Shown one piece after another: positions 1-8,737 of a stretch of DNA of 58,813 nucleotides. Position 1 is the first letter of the stretch; each line of letters begins with the position of its first letter. The stretch is from Planctomycetota bacterium. GTDB taxonomy: Bacteria; Planctomycetota; Planctomycetia; JALXBF01. The notes beneath the pieces were generated by a model. The model was not told the DNA's origin. It did no database searches and saw nothing but the letters and a program-made list of their open reading frames with translations. The DNA is taken from contig JALXBF010000095.1 of the NCBI GenBank assembly GCA_026991575.1, forward strand, positions 1 through 58,813. The letters are read 5' to 3'. The translations under genes and the position numbers were made by a program.

Positions 1-16
1 AAGCGGCCTGCCTCTC

Positions 17-589
17 CTAGGAGGATTCCTGCTCGGAGACTCGTTCGACGAATTTCTTCGTCGCCGTGTCGATGCGTACCACCTCACCGGGCCTCAAGTA
101 CGGCGGGACTTGTACCTTCAGGCCGGTTTCCAGAACGGCCTCCTTGTACTGCGCGGTAACCGTCGCGCCTTTCAGCGGCGGCGGTGTCTCGACGATCTTC
201 AGGTCGACGGTCCTCGGGGGTTCCACCGCCACCGGGCGGTCGTCGCAGTACAACACCGTGACCTCCGTGTTTGGCTTCAAGAACGGCAAGATGTCCTCGA
301 TCATCTCGGTGCGGAACGAGATCTGGTCGTACGTTTCCAGGTCCATGAAGTAGTGCTCGTCGCCCGAGGAGTACAGGTATTCCATTGGCTTCTGTTCTAC
401 GTAGACCTGTTCGACGTCCTCCGTGCTGCGGAAGCGTCGCTCCGTGGTCAGTCCGGTGTCGAGGTTACGCAGTTTGGTTTGCATGCATGGCACGCCTTTA
501 CCCGGCGTAACATGCACGGCCTCCAGGACGGTGTACAGTTGCCCATCGACTCGGATCACCTGTCCACGACGCAACTGAGTCGCTCGCAT
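17..589 (-). CDS. efp: Translation elongation factor P
   Basis: Elongation factor P, 190 aa, the usual family length. It enters the ribosome between the P and E sites and relieves stalling at polyproline stretches. The N-terminal KOW-like domain (about 1-62) carries the loop PGKGVP, with Lys31 at the position that is modified in many bacteria. The OB domains follow, with the typical stretches YLYSSGDEHYFMD and PPYLRPGEVVRIDT. The modification enzyme cannot be inferred because no EpmA, EpmB or EarP gene lies nearby. It is transcribed alone, and the next gene upstream in this orientation is 245 bases away. Identification is secure from sequence similarity. Confidence 0.97.
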   Translation of the reverse strand: MRATQLRRGQVIRVDGQLYTVLEAVHVTPGKGVPCMQTKLRNLDTGLTTERRFRSTEDVEQVYVEQKPMEYLYSSGDEHYFMDLETYDQISFRTEMIEDILPFLKPNTEVTVLYCDDRPVAVEPPRTVDLKIVETPPPLKGATVTAQYKEAVLETGLKVQVPPYLRPGEVVRIDTATKKFVERVSEQESS

Positions 590-833
590 GCAGATCCTCC
601 TGCGCTAGGCCCGCTCATCCTCCCAATCTTAACCGGCTCCATCCATGCCGACCACGTCCGACCAGTCCCCGGGCCAGTGTCGATCTACCAGGAGTCCAGT
701 GCTCCCCTCGGCCTTGCTGCTTGTAGCGGGATACCGGAGCCTGCACGCGCGATCACCTCGGGGGGGCGGGCCGCGTGACCGGGACGGTTACGCGGACGGA
801 CAGGGTGCGTGGTTATGGTGGTCACGGCCGGAA

Positions 834-1811
834 TCAGTCGGCTCTGCGCTGCTCGATCTGACCGAGGTGTCCCCGAGCCGGATCACCGGTGGGATGGTGG
901 CCATCGTGAGCTTCGATAGGCTCCAGGTGGGTTAGCACGATCGCCGGGCCATCGATGAGCCGGTAGATTTGCTCCTCAAGCTCGGTCACGCGCCGATGAG
1001 CCTCCTCGAGGCTCAGTGCCCCGGGCAGTAGCACGTGCACGTCGACCCAGACCAGGTGGCCACTGCGCCGGTGCCTGAGGCCGTGGTAGCTTGCCTGGTG
1101 GCCGCGCACCCAGTGGTCCAGTAGCTGCCGAAGGCGGCGGTCCAACTCCGGGTCACTCTCGTCCATCAGCCCGGACGTTGCTCGCCGGACGAGCGCTACC
1201 CCAGAGCAGACCAGCAAGGTGGCTATTAGCAATCCGACGACAGGGTCCAATATCGACCAGCCGGTCAGCGACACCACGACCAACGTTGCCAGGACGCCGC
1301 CGCTGGTGAGTGCGTCCGACAGCACGTGTTTGCCGTTGGCAATGAGCACCAGGTTGTCATGCCGCCTGCCGACGCGTATGAGGGTGGTACCGAGGATCGA
1401 GTTCACAGCGGCGACGACGCCACAGAGGGCGGCGCCGACGTGCAACATGCTCGGCGTGTACCCACTCAGCAGGTGTTCGGCCGCCGTGTACAGCACGCCC
1501 AGGCCGGCTACCACGATCAGCGAACCTTCAACGCCTGCCGAAAAGAACGTGATCTTGTCGTGGCCGTAGAGGTGTTCGCGGTCTGGTGGCTTTCGCGCCA
1601 GTGCCAGGCTCCACGCCGCGAATGCGACGGCTGCCAGGTGAACGACGCTCTCGACAGCATCGGACAAGACCGCTACCGAGCCGGTCACTACGAACGCTGT
1701 CCACTTCAGCAGCGACAGCAGGACGCTGGCGGCCAACGATGCCTGGATCGCACGCCGCTCGGCGGGGCTGGGGGTCGTGGCCAGGAGACCTCGGTGGTTG
1801 AGGTTGGTCAT
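834..1811 (-). CDS. Cation diffusion facilitator family transporter
   Basis: A proton-coupled divalent metal exporter (zinc, iron, manganese or cobalt are possible) of the inner membrane, 325 aa from the chosen start. Several hydrophobic helices fill the first 200 residues. Family metal-site motifs are visible: SDAVES in helix 2, YGHDK in the following loop and HVLSDALTS in helix 5. A cytoplasmic C-terminal domain follows, with HHRRSGHLVWVDVHVLLPG. The frame stays open to 1976, but the ATG at 1811 directly precedes the hydrophobic region and avoids overlap with divergent nth at 1940. The two genes share a 128-base divergent promoter region. Metal specificity cannot be read from the sequence. 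Confidence 0.93.
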   Translation of the reverse strand: MTNLNHRGLLATTPSPAERRAIQASLAASVLLSLLKWTAFVVTGSVAVLSDAVESVVHLAAVAFAAWSLALARKPPDREHLYGHDKITFFSAGVEGSLIVVAGLGVLYTAAEHLLSGYTPSMLHVGAALCGVVAAVNSILGTTLIRVGRRHDNLVLIANGKHVLSDALTSGGVLATLVVVSLTGWSILDPVVGLLIATLLVCSGVALVRRATSGLMDESDPELDRRLRQLLDHWVRGHQASYHGLRHRRSGHLVWVDVHVLLPGALSLEEAHRRVTELEEQIYRLIDGPAIVLTHLEPIEAHDGHHPTGDPARGHLGQIEQRRAD

Positions 1812-1939
1812 CGTCCGGTTCGTACTCCGGGGGCGCGGCGGGCCGGCCGGCCGCAGGGCGCCGGCTGCGGTTTCGTACAATTGTTCACCTGGTACGTTGG
1901 GGGGCGGCGGGGCTGTTTGGCACGGCAACGGGATGGGCC

Positions 1940-2695
1940 ATGGCGAAGAAACGTAGCACACGCGCCGGCCGGGCAACCGGGACGAAGACCGCTGCCAGAG
2001 CTCAGAAGCGGGCGCCTCGGCAGCAGCCGCAGGCGGCGACGGCGAGCGCCGAGGAGCTCAAGGAGCTCAAGAAGCGCGTCCGCACCATTATCCGCCGCCT
2101 GAAGAAAGCCTATCCGGATGCCCGACCGGAGTTGCGGTTCAGCAACCCGTTGGAGCTGCTGGTGGCGACCGTTCTGTCTGCCCAGTGCACAGACGAGCGG
2201 GTGAACCGCGTGACGGAGAGCCTTTTCAAGAAGTACCGCTCTGCCGAGGACTATGCTAAGGCAGATCGCAAGCAGCTCGAAGAGGAGATCAAACCGACGG
2301 GCTTCTATCGGCGCAAGGCAGAGCTGATTCAGCAGATGGCCCGTGCACTGGTTGAGCAGTTCGGCGGCGAGGTGCCCCGAACGATCGAGGAGATGACCAG
2401 ATTGCCGGGGGTTGGCCGAAAGACGGCCAATGTGGTGCTCGGGGCGGCCATGGGGGTTGCCAGCGGCATTGTGGTCGACACGCACGTGCACCGCGTGGCA
2501 CGCCGCTTGGGGCTGACCCGGCAGAAGGATCCGGACAAGATCGAGCAGGATCTGATGCAGCTGGTGCCGCGGTCCGAGTGGATCCACTTCGGGATGAGCC
2601 TCGTGCTCCACGGGCGGTACGTGTGCACGGCGCGGAAGCCGAAGTGCGATCAGTGCATCCTGTCGGATGTGTGTCCCAAGGTGGGCGTCAAGTAG
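1940..2695 (+). CDS. nth: Endonuclease III (DNA glycosylase/AP lyase)
   Basis: Base-excision repair enzyme that removes oxidised pyrimidines and cleaves the abasic site. The helix-hairpin-helix LPGVGRKTANVV holds the catalytic Lys161, and Asp180 lies in VVDTHVHRV. The C-terminal [4Fe-4S] loop is complete (Cys229, 236, 239 and 245; C-X6-C-X2-C-X5-C). At 251 aa it is longer than the usual 210-220 because of a Lys/Arg/Ala-rich N-terminal tail of about 38 residues, probably disordered and DNA-contacting. It is the first gene of a tight operon, with dcd 29 bases downstream and then queG. Confidence 0.97.
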   Translation: MAKKRSTRAGRATGTKTAARAQKRAPRQQPQAATASAEELKELKKRVRTIIRRLKKAYPDARPELRFSNPLELLVATVLSAQCTDERVNRVTESLFKKYRSAEDYAKADRKQLEEEIKPTGFYRRKAELIQQMARALVEQFGGEVPRTIEEMTRLPGVGRKTANVVLGAAMGVASGIVVDTHVHRVARRLGLTRQKDPDKIEQDLMQLVPRSEWIHFGMSLVLHGRYVCTARKPKCDQCILSDVCPKVGVK

Positions 2696-2724
2696 GCCGA
2701 CGACCAGGGCGGCGGGACACGAGC

Positions 2725-3294
2725 ATGATACTAACGGCTGCTGAGATACGCAAGCATCTGGGCAGCAAGATCATCATCGAGCCGTTTGACGAGTCGTTGC
2801 TGAACCCGAACAGCTACAACCTCAGGCTGCACGACGAGCTGCTCGTGTACGAAGAGGTCGTGCTCGACATGAAGCGACCCAACCGGGTGCGCCGTATCAA
2901 GATTCCGCCCGAAGGCCTGGTCCTCCATCCCAATCAGCTCTACCTCGGCCGCACCTTGGAACGCACCGAGACCCACGGGTTCGTGCCCATGATCGAGGGG
3001 CGCTCATCCGTTGGTAGACTTGGCCTCTTTGTGCACGTGACCGCCGGTTTTGGCGACGTGGGCTTTCGCGGCTACTGGACGCTGGAAATGTTCGCCATCC
3101 ATCCAGTACGCATCTACCCGTTTGTGCCGGTGTGTCAGATCTACTATCACACGGTCCAAGGCGAGATCGAAGAATACAGTAGCGACAAATACCAGGACAG
3201 CGACGACATCCAGCCGTCGCTCCTGTTCAAGGAGTTGGGGATCCGGCAGGATCCCCAGCGCGAGTTGCCCTTCCCGGGCAGTAACCCACGGTAG
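2725..3294 (+). CDS. dcd: dCTP deaminase
   Basis: Trimeric dCTP deaminase of the dUTPase fold, 189 aa, converting dCTP to dUTP for dTMP synthesis. The trimer-interface motif EGRSSVGRLGLFVH and the following TAGFGDVGFRG are well kept. The C-terminal half extends to a longer tail (YSSDKYQDSDDIQPS), as in the dCTP deaminase group. The start at 2725 (ATG, MILTAAEI) matches the family N-terminus; the open frame upstream overlaps nth. It sits between nth and queG. With thyX at 23324 in the same window it fits a thymidylate route from dCTP through dUMP to FAD-dependent methylation. A bifunctional deaminase/dUTPase is possible but not provable here. Confidence 0.95.
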   Translation: MILTAAEIRKHLGSKIIIEPFDESLLNPNSYNLRLHDELLVYEEVVLDMKRPNRVRRIKIPPEGLVLHPNQLYLGRTLERTETHGFVPMIEGRSSVGRLGLFVHVTAGFGDVGFRGYWTLEMFAIHPVRIYPFVPVCQIYYHTVQGEIEEYSSDKYQDSDDIQPSLLFKELGIRQDPQRELPFPGSNPR

Positions 3295-3306
3295 GTTGCC
3301 GAGCGC

Positions 3307-4401
3307 GTGGCCGAACCAGCGGACCTGAAGCAACAACTCAAAGAAGCCGCGCTGCAGCTGGGCTTTGACGCGGTGGGGATCGCTCCGGCCGTTCCGCCTC
3401 CCCACTACGACTTCTTTCGGCGCTGGTTGCAGCACGGCTACCACGGGCAGATGCAGTACATGGCTCGGTGGGCCGACGCCCGTGGTCAGCTAGACCGCGT
3501 CCTGCCGGGCACTCGCTCCGTGGTGGTCGTGCTCAAGTCATACAACGATCAGCAGCGGGACGAGTCCGACGCCTGGGCTGACGCGCGCATCAGCCGCTAC
3601 GCACGCCGGCCAGACTACCATCGTGTGCTCAAGGGACTGCTCCGCCGGCTGGGCGACGAGCTGCGCCGGCTGGTGCCCGAAGCACAGTGCCGTGCTGTCG
3701 TGGACACGGCGCCGCTGCTAGAACGCGACTACGGCTGGCTCGCAGGGCTCGGCTGGATCGGCAAGAACACGATGTTGATCCACCGAAAGTTGGGCAGCTG
3801 GGTGTTCATCGGCGCACTGCTGACGACCGCCGACATCGAACCCGACGATCCGTTCCCCACGGACCATTGTGGTACGTGCACCCGCTGTCTGGACGTGTGT
3901 CCGACCGATGCGCTGCTGGAACCGTATGTGCTGGATGCGCGTCGCTGCATCTCGTATCTGACCATCGAACTTAGGGGTGCGCTGGCTCCGGAGGATCGCG
4001 ACCGGCTGCACGGTTGGCTCTTCGGCTGCGACCTCTGTCAGGAAGTGTGTCCGTGGAACCGCCGGGCGCTCAGTCCGCGAGTAGATCTGCTACCGCGGGA
4101 CGCACGCTTGGACCGGCTTACCGACCCGGTCGCGGTCCTTGAACTGGATGACGAATCGTTGGACCAACTGATCCGCGAAACGCCACTGGAACGGGCCGGC
4201 GTCGAGGGGCTGAAACGCAACGCTGCGCTCTTGTTGGCGCAGCGTCGCGACGGCCGTGCCGAGCGAGCGTTGAAGCGGGCGCTTGCACACCGCTCTGAGG
4301 TCGTGCGCGACGCCGCACGATGGGCGCTGGAACGTTGGGCCGAGAAGCAGAAGGCGCGAGACGGCACCGAGGAGCTGATGGCCGGTGAGAGGTGCCATTG
4401 A
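3307..4401 (+). CDS. queG: Epoxyqueuosine reductase
   Basis: Cobalamin- and iron-sulfur-dependent enzyme for the last step of queuosine synthesis in tRNA. The 364-aa protein has the N-terminal cobalamin-binding domain with VVDTAPLLERDYGWLAG, including the expected catalytic Asp. It then has two ferredoxin-type clusters, CGTCTRCLDVCP and CDLCQEVCPWN, and a C-terminal HEAT-like helical region (about 285-350). It starts at a GTG 12 bases after dcd, so it is probably the third gene of the nth-dcd-queG operon. It ends 20 bases before the convergent glycosyltransferase gene. Length and motifs match the family throughout. Confidence 0.96.
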   Translation: MAEPADLKQQLKEAALQLGFDAVGIAPAVPPPHYDFFRRWLQHGYHGQMQYMARWADARGQLDRVLPGTRSVVVVLKSYNDQQRDESDAWADARISRYARRPDYHRVLKGLLRRLGDELRRLVPEAQCRAVVDTAPLLERDYGWLAGLGWIGKNTMLIHRKLGSWVFIGALLTTADIEPDDPFPTDHCGTCTRCLDVCPTDALLEPYVLDARRCISYLTIELRGALAPEDRDRLHGWLFGCDLCQEVCPWNRRALSPRVDLLPRDARLDRLTDPVAVLELDDESLDQLIRETPLERAGVEGLKRNAALLLAQRRDGRAERALKRALAHRSEVVRDAARWALERWAEKQKARDGTEELMAGERCH

Positions 4402-4421
4402 GTCGCGGATCGGCTTGTGGC

Positions 4422-5795
4422 CTAGGCAGCCTTCCCCAGGTCCCTCTCACAGCGAGCAACTGTTTCACCCGGACCAGCACCGGCTGCTCCCGACACACGC
4501 CGTGCCTGCAGCAGCAGCGCGGAGTTTGCACAGAAGAGTACAACGCCTGCCCAGAAGAATGCTCCCCCGGCTTGCATGTACTTGTGTCCGTAGCCGCCCG
4601 GACCGATCCAACCAGCCAGCTCGGGGCTGGTCAACGCCATCAGTAGGAACGTCACGCTTAGCGCGCCGGCCAGTAGCACGCGTTCGAGCCGACTGCGTGC
4701 GCGGAGCCACAAATGGGCAGTCACCACTGCCACCGGGACGCAGATGCTGACGTAGTGGTGCTTCCAGCTGCGTTCAGAAAGAAACAGCATCGCCAGTAAG
4801 ATGAGCGCGAATTCGGCACCGAGCCGCCAGTCTGTGCGGTCCTCGGTGGGTGTCCGGCATATGTAGGCCAGCCACAGGAGAATGCCGGCGACCAGCGCCC
4901 GCAGCAACCACCATGCCTGGCGTTTGCTGAGGTTCAGGACGTTGGCTTGAACAATCCGGTCGTCTTCGAACTCGATCCCAGGGCTGGGCGTGGTCAACCG
5001 GTACAGAACCCCCGGCAGAGACTGGTTCACCTGTCTGGTTTCCACCTCACCGCGAAGCACGTACGGTTCGACCATCAACCGGACCCATGAGCGGAGCAGG
5101 ACGAGGTTGTGTTTCATCCCAAGCACCGTGCCGGGGATAACGATCAGGAACAGGAGCAGGCCGATCATCGAGCCAGCTACGACGCGCCACTGCCGTTTCC
5201 ATGCAAAGTAAGGAATGAACAAGGCCGGGGTGACTTTGAAGGTGGTTGCCAGCGCGATACCAACGCCTGCCAGCATGTCCCAGCGGTGGCGATAGCACCA
5301 GAGACTGGCCAACACGACGAACACGACCAGGATGTTCACGTTGCCATGCTGTAAGTCGCCGAGCAGCGGTCTGATGCTCACGATCCCAACGACAGCGATC
5401 GCTGTAAGCGGCAGCTGCTGGCCCTTGCCGACCGCGAAGCGGATCGCGGCGGCCAGGCACCCCAGTGCCATGCACGCTTTCAGGAAGAACCACACCATGG
5501 CGCCGGCAACCGGGGGCAGAAGTGTCAACGGGTAGAGCACAAGTGCCATCAACGGTGGGTTGGGATAAGCGGCGACGGTGTAGACGTTTTCCCCGGCCAC
5601 TAGCCCCTGAATCAGGCGGATCCAACGGATGAACGCACTGCGGTGATCTGCTGCTTTGTCGAAGTAGGCGACTGCAGCAACACCGATCCCGGCCGCGAAG
5701 GCGGCGACGAGCCACAGTAGGCGGCGACGACGGCTTGCGTCGCCGGCCACTGTCAGAACAGTCGCTTGGCTGGTTGGTGCCGGTTTCCCCGCCAT
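4422..5795 (-). CDS. GT87-type membrane glycosyltransferase (DUF2029)
   Basis: A polytopic membrane protein of about 457 aa related to GT87/DUF2029 polyprenyl-phosphate-mannose-dependent transferases. After a first helix comes a periplasmic-type loop with IRLIQGLVAGENVY and YPNPPLMALVLYPLT, the typical start of this family. About nine or ten further hydrophobic helices follow. Such enzymes use a lipid-linked sugar to extend envelope glycans; the acceptor here is unknown. I chose the ATG at 5795. The frame continues to a TTG at 5882, and neither start has a clear Shine-Dalgarno sequence. It lies 174 bases downstream of the zinc-ribbon protein on the same strand. Confidence 0.8.
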   Translation of the reverse strand: MAGKPAPTSQATVLTVAGDASRRRRLLWLVAAFAAGIGVAAVAYFDKAADHRSAFIRWIRLIQGLVAGENVYTVAAYPNPPLMALVLYPLTLLPPVAGAMVWFFLKACMALGCLAAAIRFAVGKGQQLPLTAIAVVGIVSIRPLLGDLQHGNVNILVVFVVLASLWCYRHRWDMLAGVGIALATTFKVTPALFIPYFAWKRQWRVVAGSMIGLLLFLIVIPGTVLGMKHNLVLLRSWVRLMVEPYVLRGEVETRQVNQSLPGVLYRLTTPSPGIEFEDDRIVQANVLNLSKRQAWWLLRALVAGILLWLAYICRTPTEDRTDWRLGAEFALILLAMLFLSERSWKHHYVSICVPVAVVTAHLWLRARSRLERVLLAGALSVTFLLMALTSPELAGWIGPGGYGHKYMQAGGAFFWAGVVLFCANSALLLQARRVSGAAGAGPGETVARCERDLGKAA

Positions 5796-5969
5796 CGCAA
5801 TTGCTGTCAGCGTGTCCCTGTGGGGAATGGAGGCAGCGTTCGTGTGCGGCGCCGTGGTAGCGGTTCCGCCGTACGTGGTCAAGATGGCGTAGGATGCTGT
5901 GCTGTGAGGGCGAGATGGCTGGCGGAGGGTCGTAAGGGAGCGTGATGCGCGCCGGCTTGGGCGGCGGTG

Positions 5970-6737
5970 CTAGCGGCCGGAAGCAGCGTCTTCTCGGCTC
6001 GCAAGCTGCAGCTCCAACGCGATCCGCCGCGCCGTCTCGGTCTGTAGCCACTTCGCTTGCGTCCGCAACAGGTGGCGAAGTTGCGTGAACTGTCGGTCAT
6101 TGCGGTGTTGCACCCAGGCTGCACCGAGCACTGTGCCGATCAGGGCGCCCAGGGCCAGGCCGTAGGCCAGCCAGCGGATCCGTTGCGTAGGGATGCCGGG
6201 TTGTCGGGGTGGCCGCTCCGACACGAGTGCTACGGCTGCCGAAGGCGGTTCAGGGCACTCAGGCCGTGCCGAACCACTTGGCTGCCGCTGTTGATACGCC
6301 GCCTCCTGTTGGCGCGAGCCGGCCGTGGCAAAGGCGTTGCGTGCTACAGCGCAGGAGGGGGCGGACCCGGTGGGCTGGCGGTCTGCGGTCGCCTTGGCAC
6401 GTGCCCGCCTGGCAGAAGACCAGGCGGTGCGCCGAGCAGGCGGCGATTGCTGGTCCATACCGCTTGCCGGCGTGGTCGCGCCAGGGTGCTGGTTCGCTGG
6501 GGTCCGTTGCTGCTGCCCAGCCGTTCGTTCTGCCCGTTCTGCTTGTGCCGGCGTACCGTCGGGGCAGAGCCACTCCTTGGGGAGCTGCGCGGGGGGCAGT
6601 TCCGACTCGTCGCCGTACAGCCAGGCGTAGGCAAGTTCTTCGAGGTCATCGCGCCGGCGTACGTGGTCGCGGCAGTGCGCACAGTCGGCCGAGGTGCCCA
6701 GAACTGCACCGCAGGACGGGCATCGTCTGCTGCTCAT
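5970..6737 (-). CDS. Zinc-ribbon, single-pass membrane protein of unknown function
   Basis: Not recognised as a named family. The N-terminus has two Cys pairs, CPSCG and CAHCRDH, forming a probable zinc ribbon (residues 6-25). Residues about 30-180 are rich in Pro, Ala, Gln and Arg and look disordered. One membrane helix follows (IRWLAYGLALGALIGTVLG, near 195-213), then a short charged C-terminal helix. The chosen ATG at 6737 places the zinc ribbon at the very N-terminus. It is 30 bases downstream of the Ser/Thr kinase and probably co-transcribed with it, so it may be a substrate or partner of that kinase (inference only). Confidence 0.7.
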   Translation of the reverse strand: MSSRRCPSCGAVLGTSADCAHCRDHVRRRDDLEELAYAWLYGDESELPPAQLPKEWLCPDGTPAQAERAERTAGQQQRTPANQHPGATTPASGMDQQSPPARRTAWSSARRARAKATADRQPTGSAPSCAVARNAFATAGSRQQEAAYQQRQPSGSARPECPEPPSAAVALVSERPPRQPGIPTQRIRWLAYGLALGALIGTVLGAAWVQHRNDRQFTQLRHLLRTQAKWLQTETARRIALELQLASREDAASGR

Positions 6738-6767
6738 GGCCGCCACCCGGGGCCGCACGGCCCATCT

Positions 6768-7637
6768 CTAGTAGTCTTGTTTCGGCAGCGCCTGCAGCGC
6801 GCGCACGAACTCCTTCATACTGCGGATTCGCCGCTGCGGGTTCGATGCCATTCCGCGCATCAGGAGCCGCACAATGTCGTCGTCCAGGTCGGGCCTGTAC
6901 TCGCGCGGGTCGCGTGGTGGCAGATTGATCCGCGCTAGCAGCGCTTGCTGCGAATCGTGGGCTTCCCAGGGCAGGTGTCCGGTGAGCAATTCGTAGGCGG
7001 TGACTGCAAACGAGAAGATATCGATCCGCTCGTCCGTCGGGTGCCGGCGGATCAGCTCCGGGGCCATGTACTCCTTTGAGCCCGTGCGATTGCCCGGAGC
7101 ACGAAACTCCGGCGTATTCGGCACGGCCAGCCCGAAGTCGATGATCTTGAGCCCCCCGTCACGGGTCACGAGGATGTTGCGCGGGTTGAAATCGCGATGG
7201 ATGTAGCCGGCCTCATGAATGTACGCCAGCCCCTCGCCGGCCTTGGTCAGAATCTCGATTCTCCGCCCGTCCAGGCTGGGATCGTTCGTGTGGATGAGCA
7301 CGTTGAGTCCAACGCCGTCGACGTACTCCATCACGAGGAACTGCTCATCAGTGGTTAGCACACCATGATCGTATGTGGTGACCACGTACGGATGCCGAAG
7401 CGAGACGGCGATCTCACCCTCTGGCGGCTTCTTCTTGCCCTGAAAGACGCGGGCCATGAGTCGTTCGGTTTTTTCCTTGTCGAGAATTTTCAACGCGACG
7501 GTGCGGCCGAGCTGTAGGTCGTGTGCCTTGTACAGCTTGGACATGCTGCCCTGGCCGATGCGCACGAGACTGGCGAACCGCTTGTTCAGCTCGACCTTCT
7601 TACCTCTGGACAGAAACTCGCGCAGTTTCTGAAGCAT
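6768..7637 (-). CDS. Serine/threonine protein kinase with altered catalytic loop
   Basis: A Hanks-type kinase of 289 aa with little beyond the catalytic domain. Visible elements are the glycine loop (GQGSMSKLY, 28-36), Lys50 in VALK, the catalytic loop HRDFNPRNIL (Asp149, Asn154), DFG at 167-169 and a YMAPE segment. The usual Lys two residues after the catalytic Asp (HRDLKPEN) is Asn151 here, which may lower or alter activity. There is no membrane helix or sensor domain, so it should be cytoplasmic. It lies 43 bases after accD and 30 bases before the zinc-ribbon protein, suggesting one transcript. The substrate is unknown. Confidence 0.92.
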   Translation of the reverse strand: MLQKLREFLSRGKKVELNKRFASLVRIGQGSMSKLYKAHDLQLGRTVALKILDKEKTERLMARVFQGKKKPPEGEIAVSLRHPYVVTTYDHGVLTTDEQFLVMEYVDGVGLNVLIHTNDPSLDGRRIEILTKAGEGLAYIHEAGYIHRDFNPRNILVTRDGGLKIIDFGLAVPNTPEFRAPGNRTGSKEYMAPELIRRHPTDERIDIFSFAVTAYELLTGHLPWEAHDSQQALLARINLPPRDPREYRPDLDDDIVRLLMRGMASNPQRRIRSMKEFVRALQALPKQDY

Positions 7638-7680
7638 TTGCCCGTCGTTCCCGTGCGTGGTTGGTCAGCAACCACTGCCA

Positions 7681-8523
7681 CTACTTGCCGCAGTAATCGA
7701 TGATGTTTGCAATCTCGGTCCGCAGATTCTGCCGCTCGACGATGCGATCCACGAAGCCATGCTTTAGCAAGAACTCACTCGTCTGGAATCCCTCGGGCAA
7801 CTCGATCCGCACCGTCGCCCAGATGGTGCGTGGACCGGCAAACCCGATCAGTGCCTTCGGCTCGGCCAGGATGACATCGCCGAGCGAAGCAAAACTCGCG
7901 GCCACGCCGCCCATGGTCGGGTTGGTCAGCACCGAGATGAACAGGCCGCCAGCCGCGTCGAAGCGGGCTAGCGCCGCAGAGACTTTCGCCATCTGCATCA
8001 GAGACAGGATCCCTTCGTGCATCCGCGCGCCGCCCCCGGAGCCGGAAACGATCACGAGCGGCAACTCCTGCCGCATCGCCTCCTCGATTGCCCGCGTAAG
8101 CTTCTCCCCGACCACCGACGCCATGCTGCCCATGATGAAAGCCGAGTCCGTGACGCCAATCACACAGGGGCGGCCACGGATGTACCCACGGCCGACAATG
8201 GCCGCCTCCGGCAGCCCGCTCTTGCGCTGCTCATCGTAAAGCCGCTGGACGTACGGCTTTCGGTCGACGAAACCCAGCGGATCAGTCGGCCACAGGTCAG
8301 CGAACCACTCCTCGAAGCTGCCCTCGTCGAGCAGCTGAGCGATCCGTTTCCGCGCCGGCACATAGAAGTGATAGTTGCATTCCGGACACACGCCCAGCCG
8401 TCGCTCGGCCTCTTTGCGAAAGATCGTCGTGCGGCACGACGGACACCGCACCCAGAGACCTTCAGGGATGCCTCGCTTCGACGGCCACTGACTCCTTGAC
8501 GACGTTGCCCTGTCGTTGGACAT
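7681..8523 (-). CDS. accD: Acetyl-CoA carboxylase carboxyltransferase beta subunit
   Basis: The beta subunit of the carboxyltransferase that transfers CO2 from carboxybiotin to acetyl-CoA, making malonyl-CoA for fatty acid synthesis. The 280-aa protein has the N-terminal four-Cys zinc finger (Cys27, Cys30, Cys46, Cys49). A crotonase-fold domain follows with the family motif [25 protein letters not shown]. Length and order are standard. accA is not adjacent. Malonyl-CoA from this enzyme would also feed the acyl-chain cluster at 43-51 kb. The two kinase-locus genes follow on the same strand. Confidence 0.97.
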   Translation of the reverse strand: MSNDRATSSRSQWPSKRGIPEGLWVRCPSCRTTIFRKEAERRLGVCPECNYHFYVPARKRIAQLLDEGSFEEWFADLWPTDPLGFVDRKPYVQRLYDEQRKSGLPEAAIVGRGYIRGRPCVIGVTDSAFIMGSMASVVGEKLTRAIEEAMRQELPLVIVSGSGGGARMHEGILSLMQMAKVSAALARFDAAGGLFISVLTNPTMGGVAASFASLGDVILAEPKALIGFAGPRTIWATVRIELPEGFQTSEFLLKHGFVDRIVERQNLRTEIANIIDYCGK

Positions 8524-8737
8524 GTCGCTCCGGCTGGTCTGGTCCGACGTTCATGAGCATAGCAAGTCACGTCTGTCTTCAGCTAGATTCTACACGGAGC
8601 GACGCATGCCGGTAGGTGGATCCTCGCGCCGCCATCCGCGATCCGGACTTCGCACCGTGCGCGCACGAACCCTGGTGTTCGACCGTCGTGCGCCGGATCG
8701 GCTGACTCGTGGGCCTGCGGACGGTCGGATCGGCGGG

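Noticed and set aside
1326-2102. A 258-codon plus-strand frame opposite the cation efflux gene
   Set aside because: It conflicts with the efflux gene and the nth start and has low-complexity Gln/Arg/Gly composition.
5047-6051. A 334-codon minus-strand frame overlapping the GT87 gene
   Set aside because: The GT87 frame has proper helices and motifs; this one is Arg/Pro/Cys-rich with no domain.
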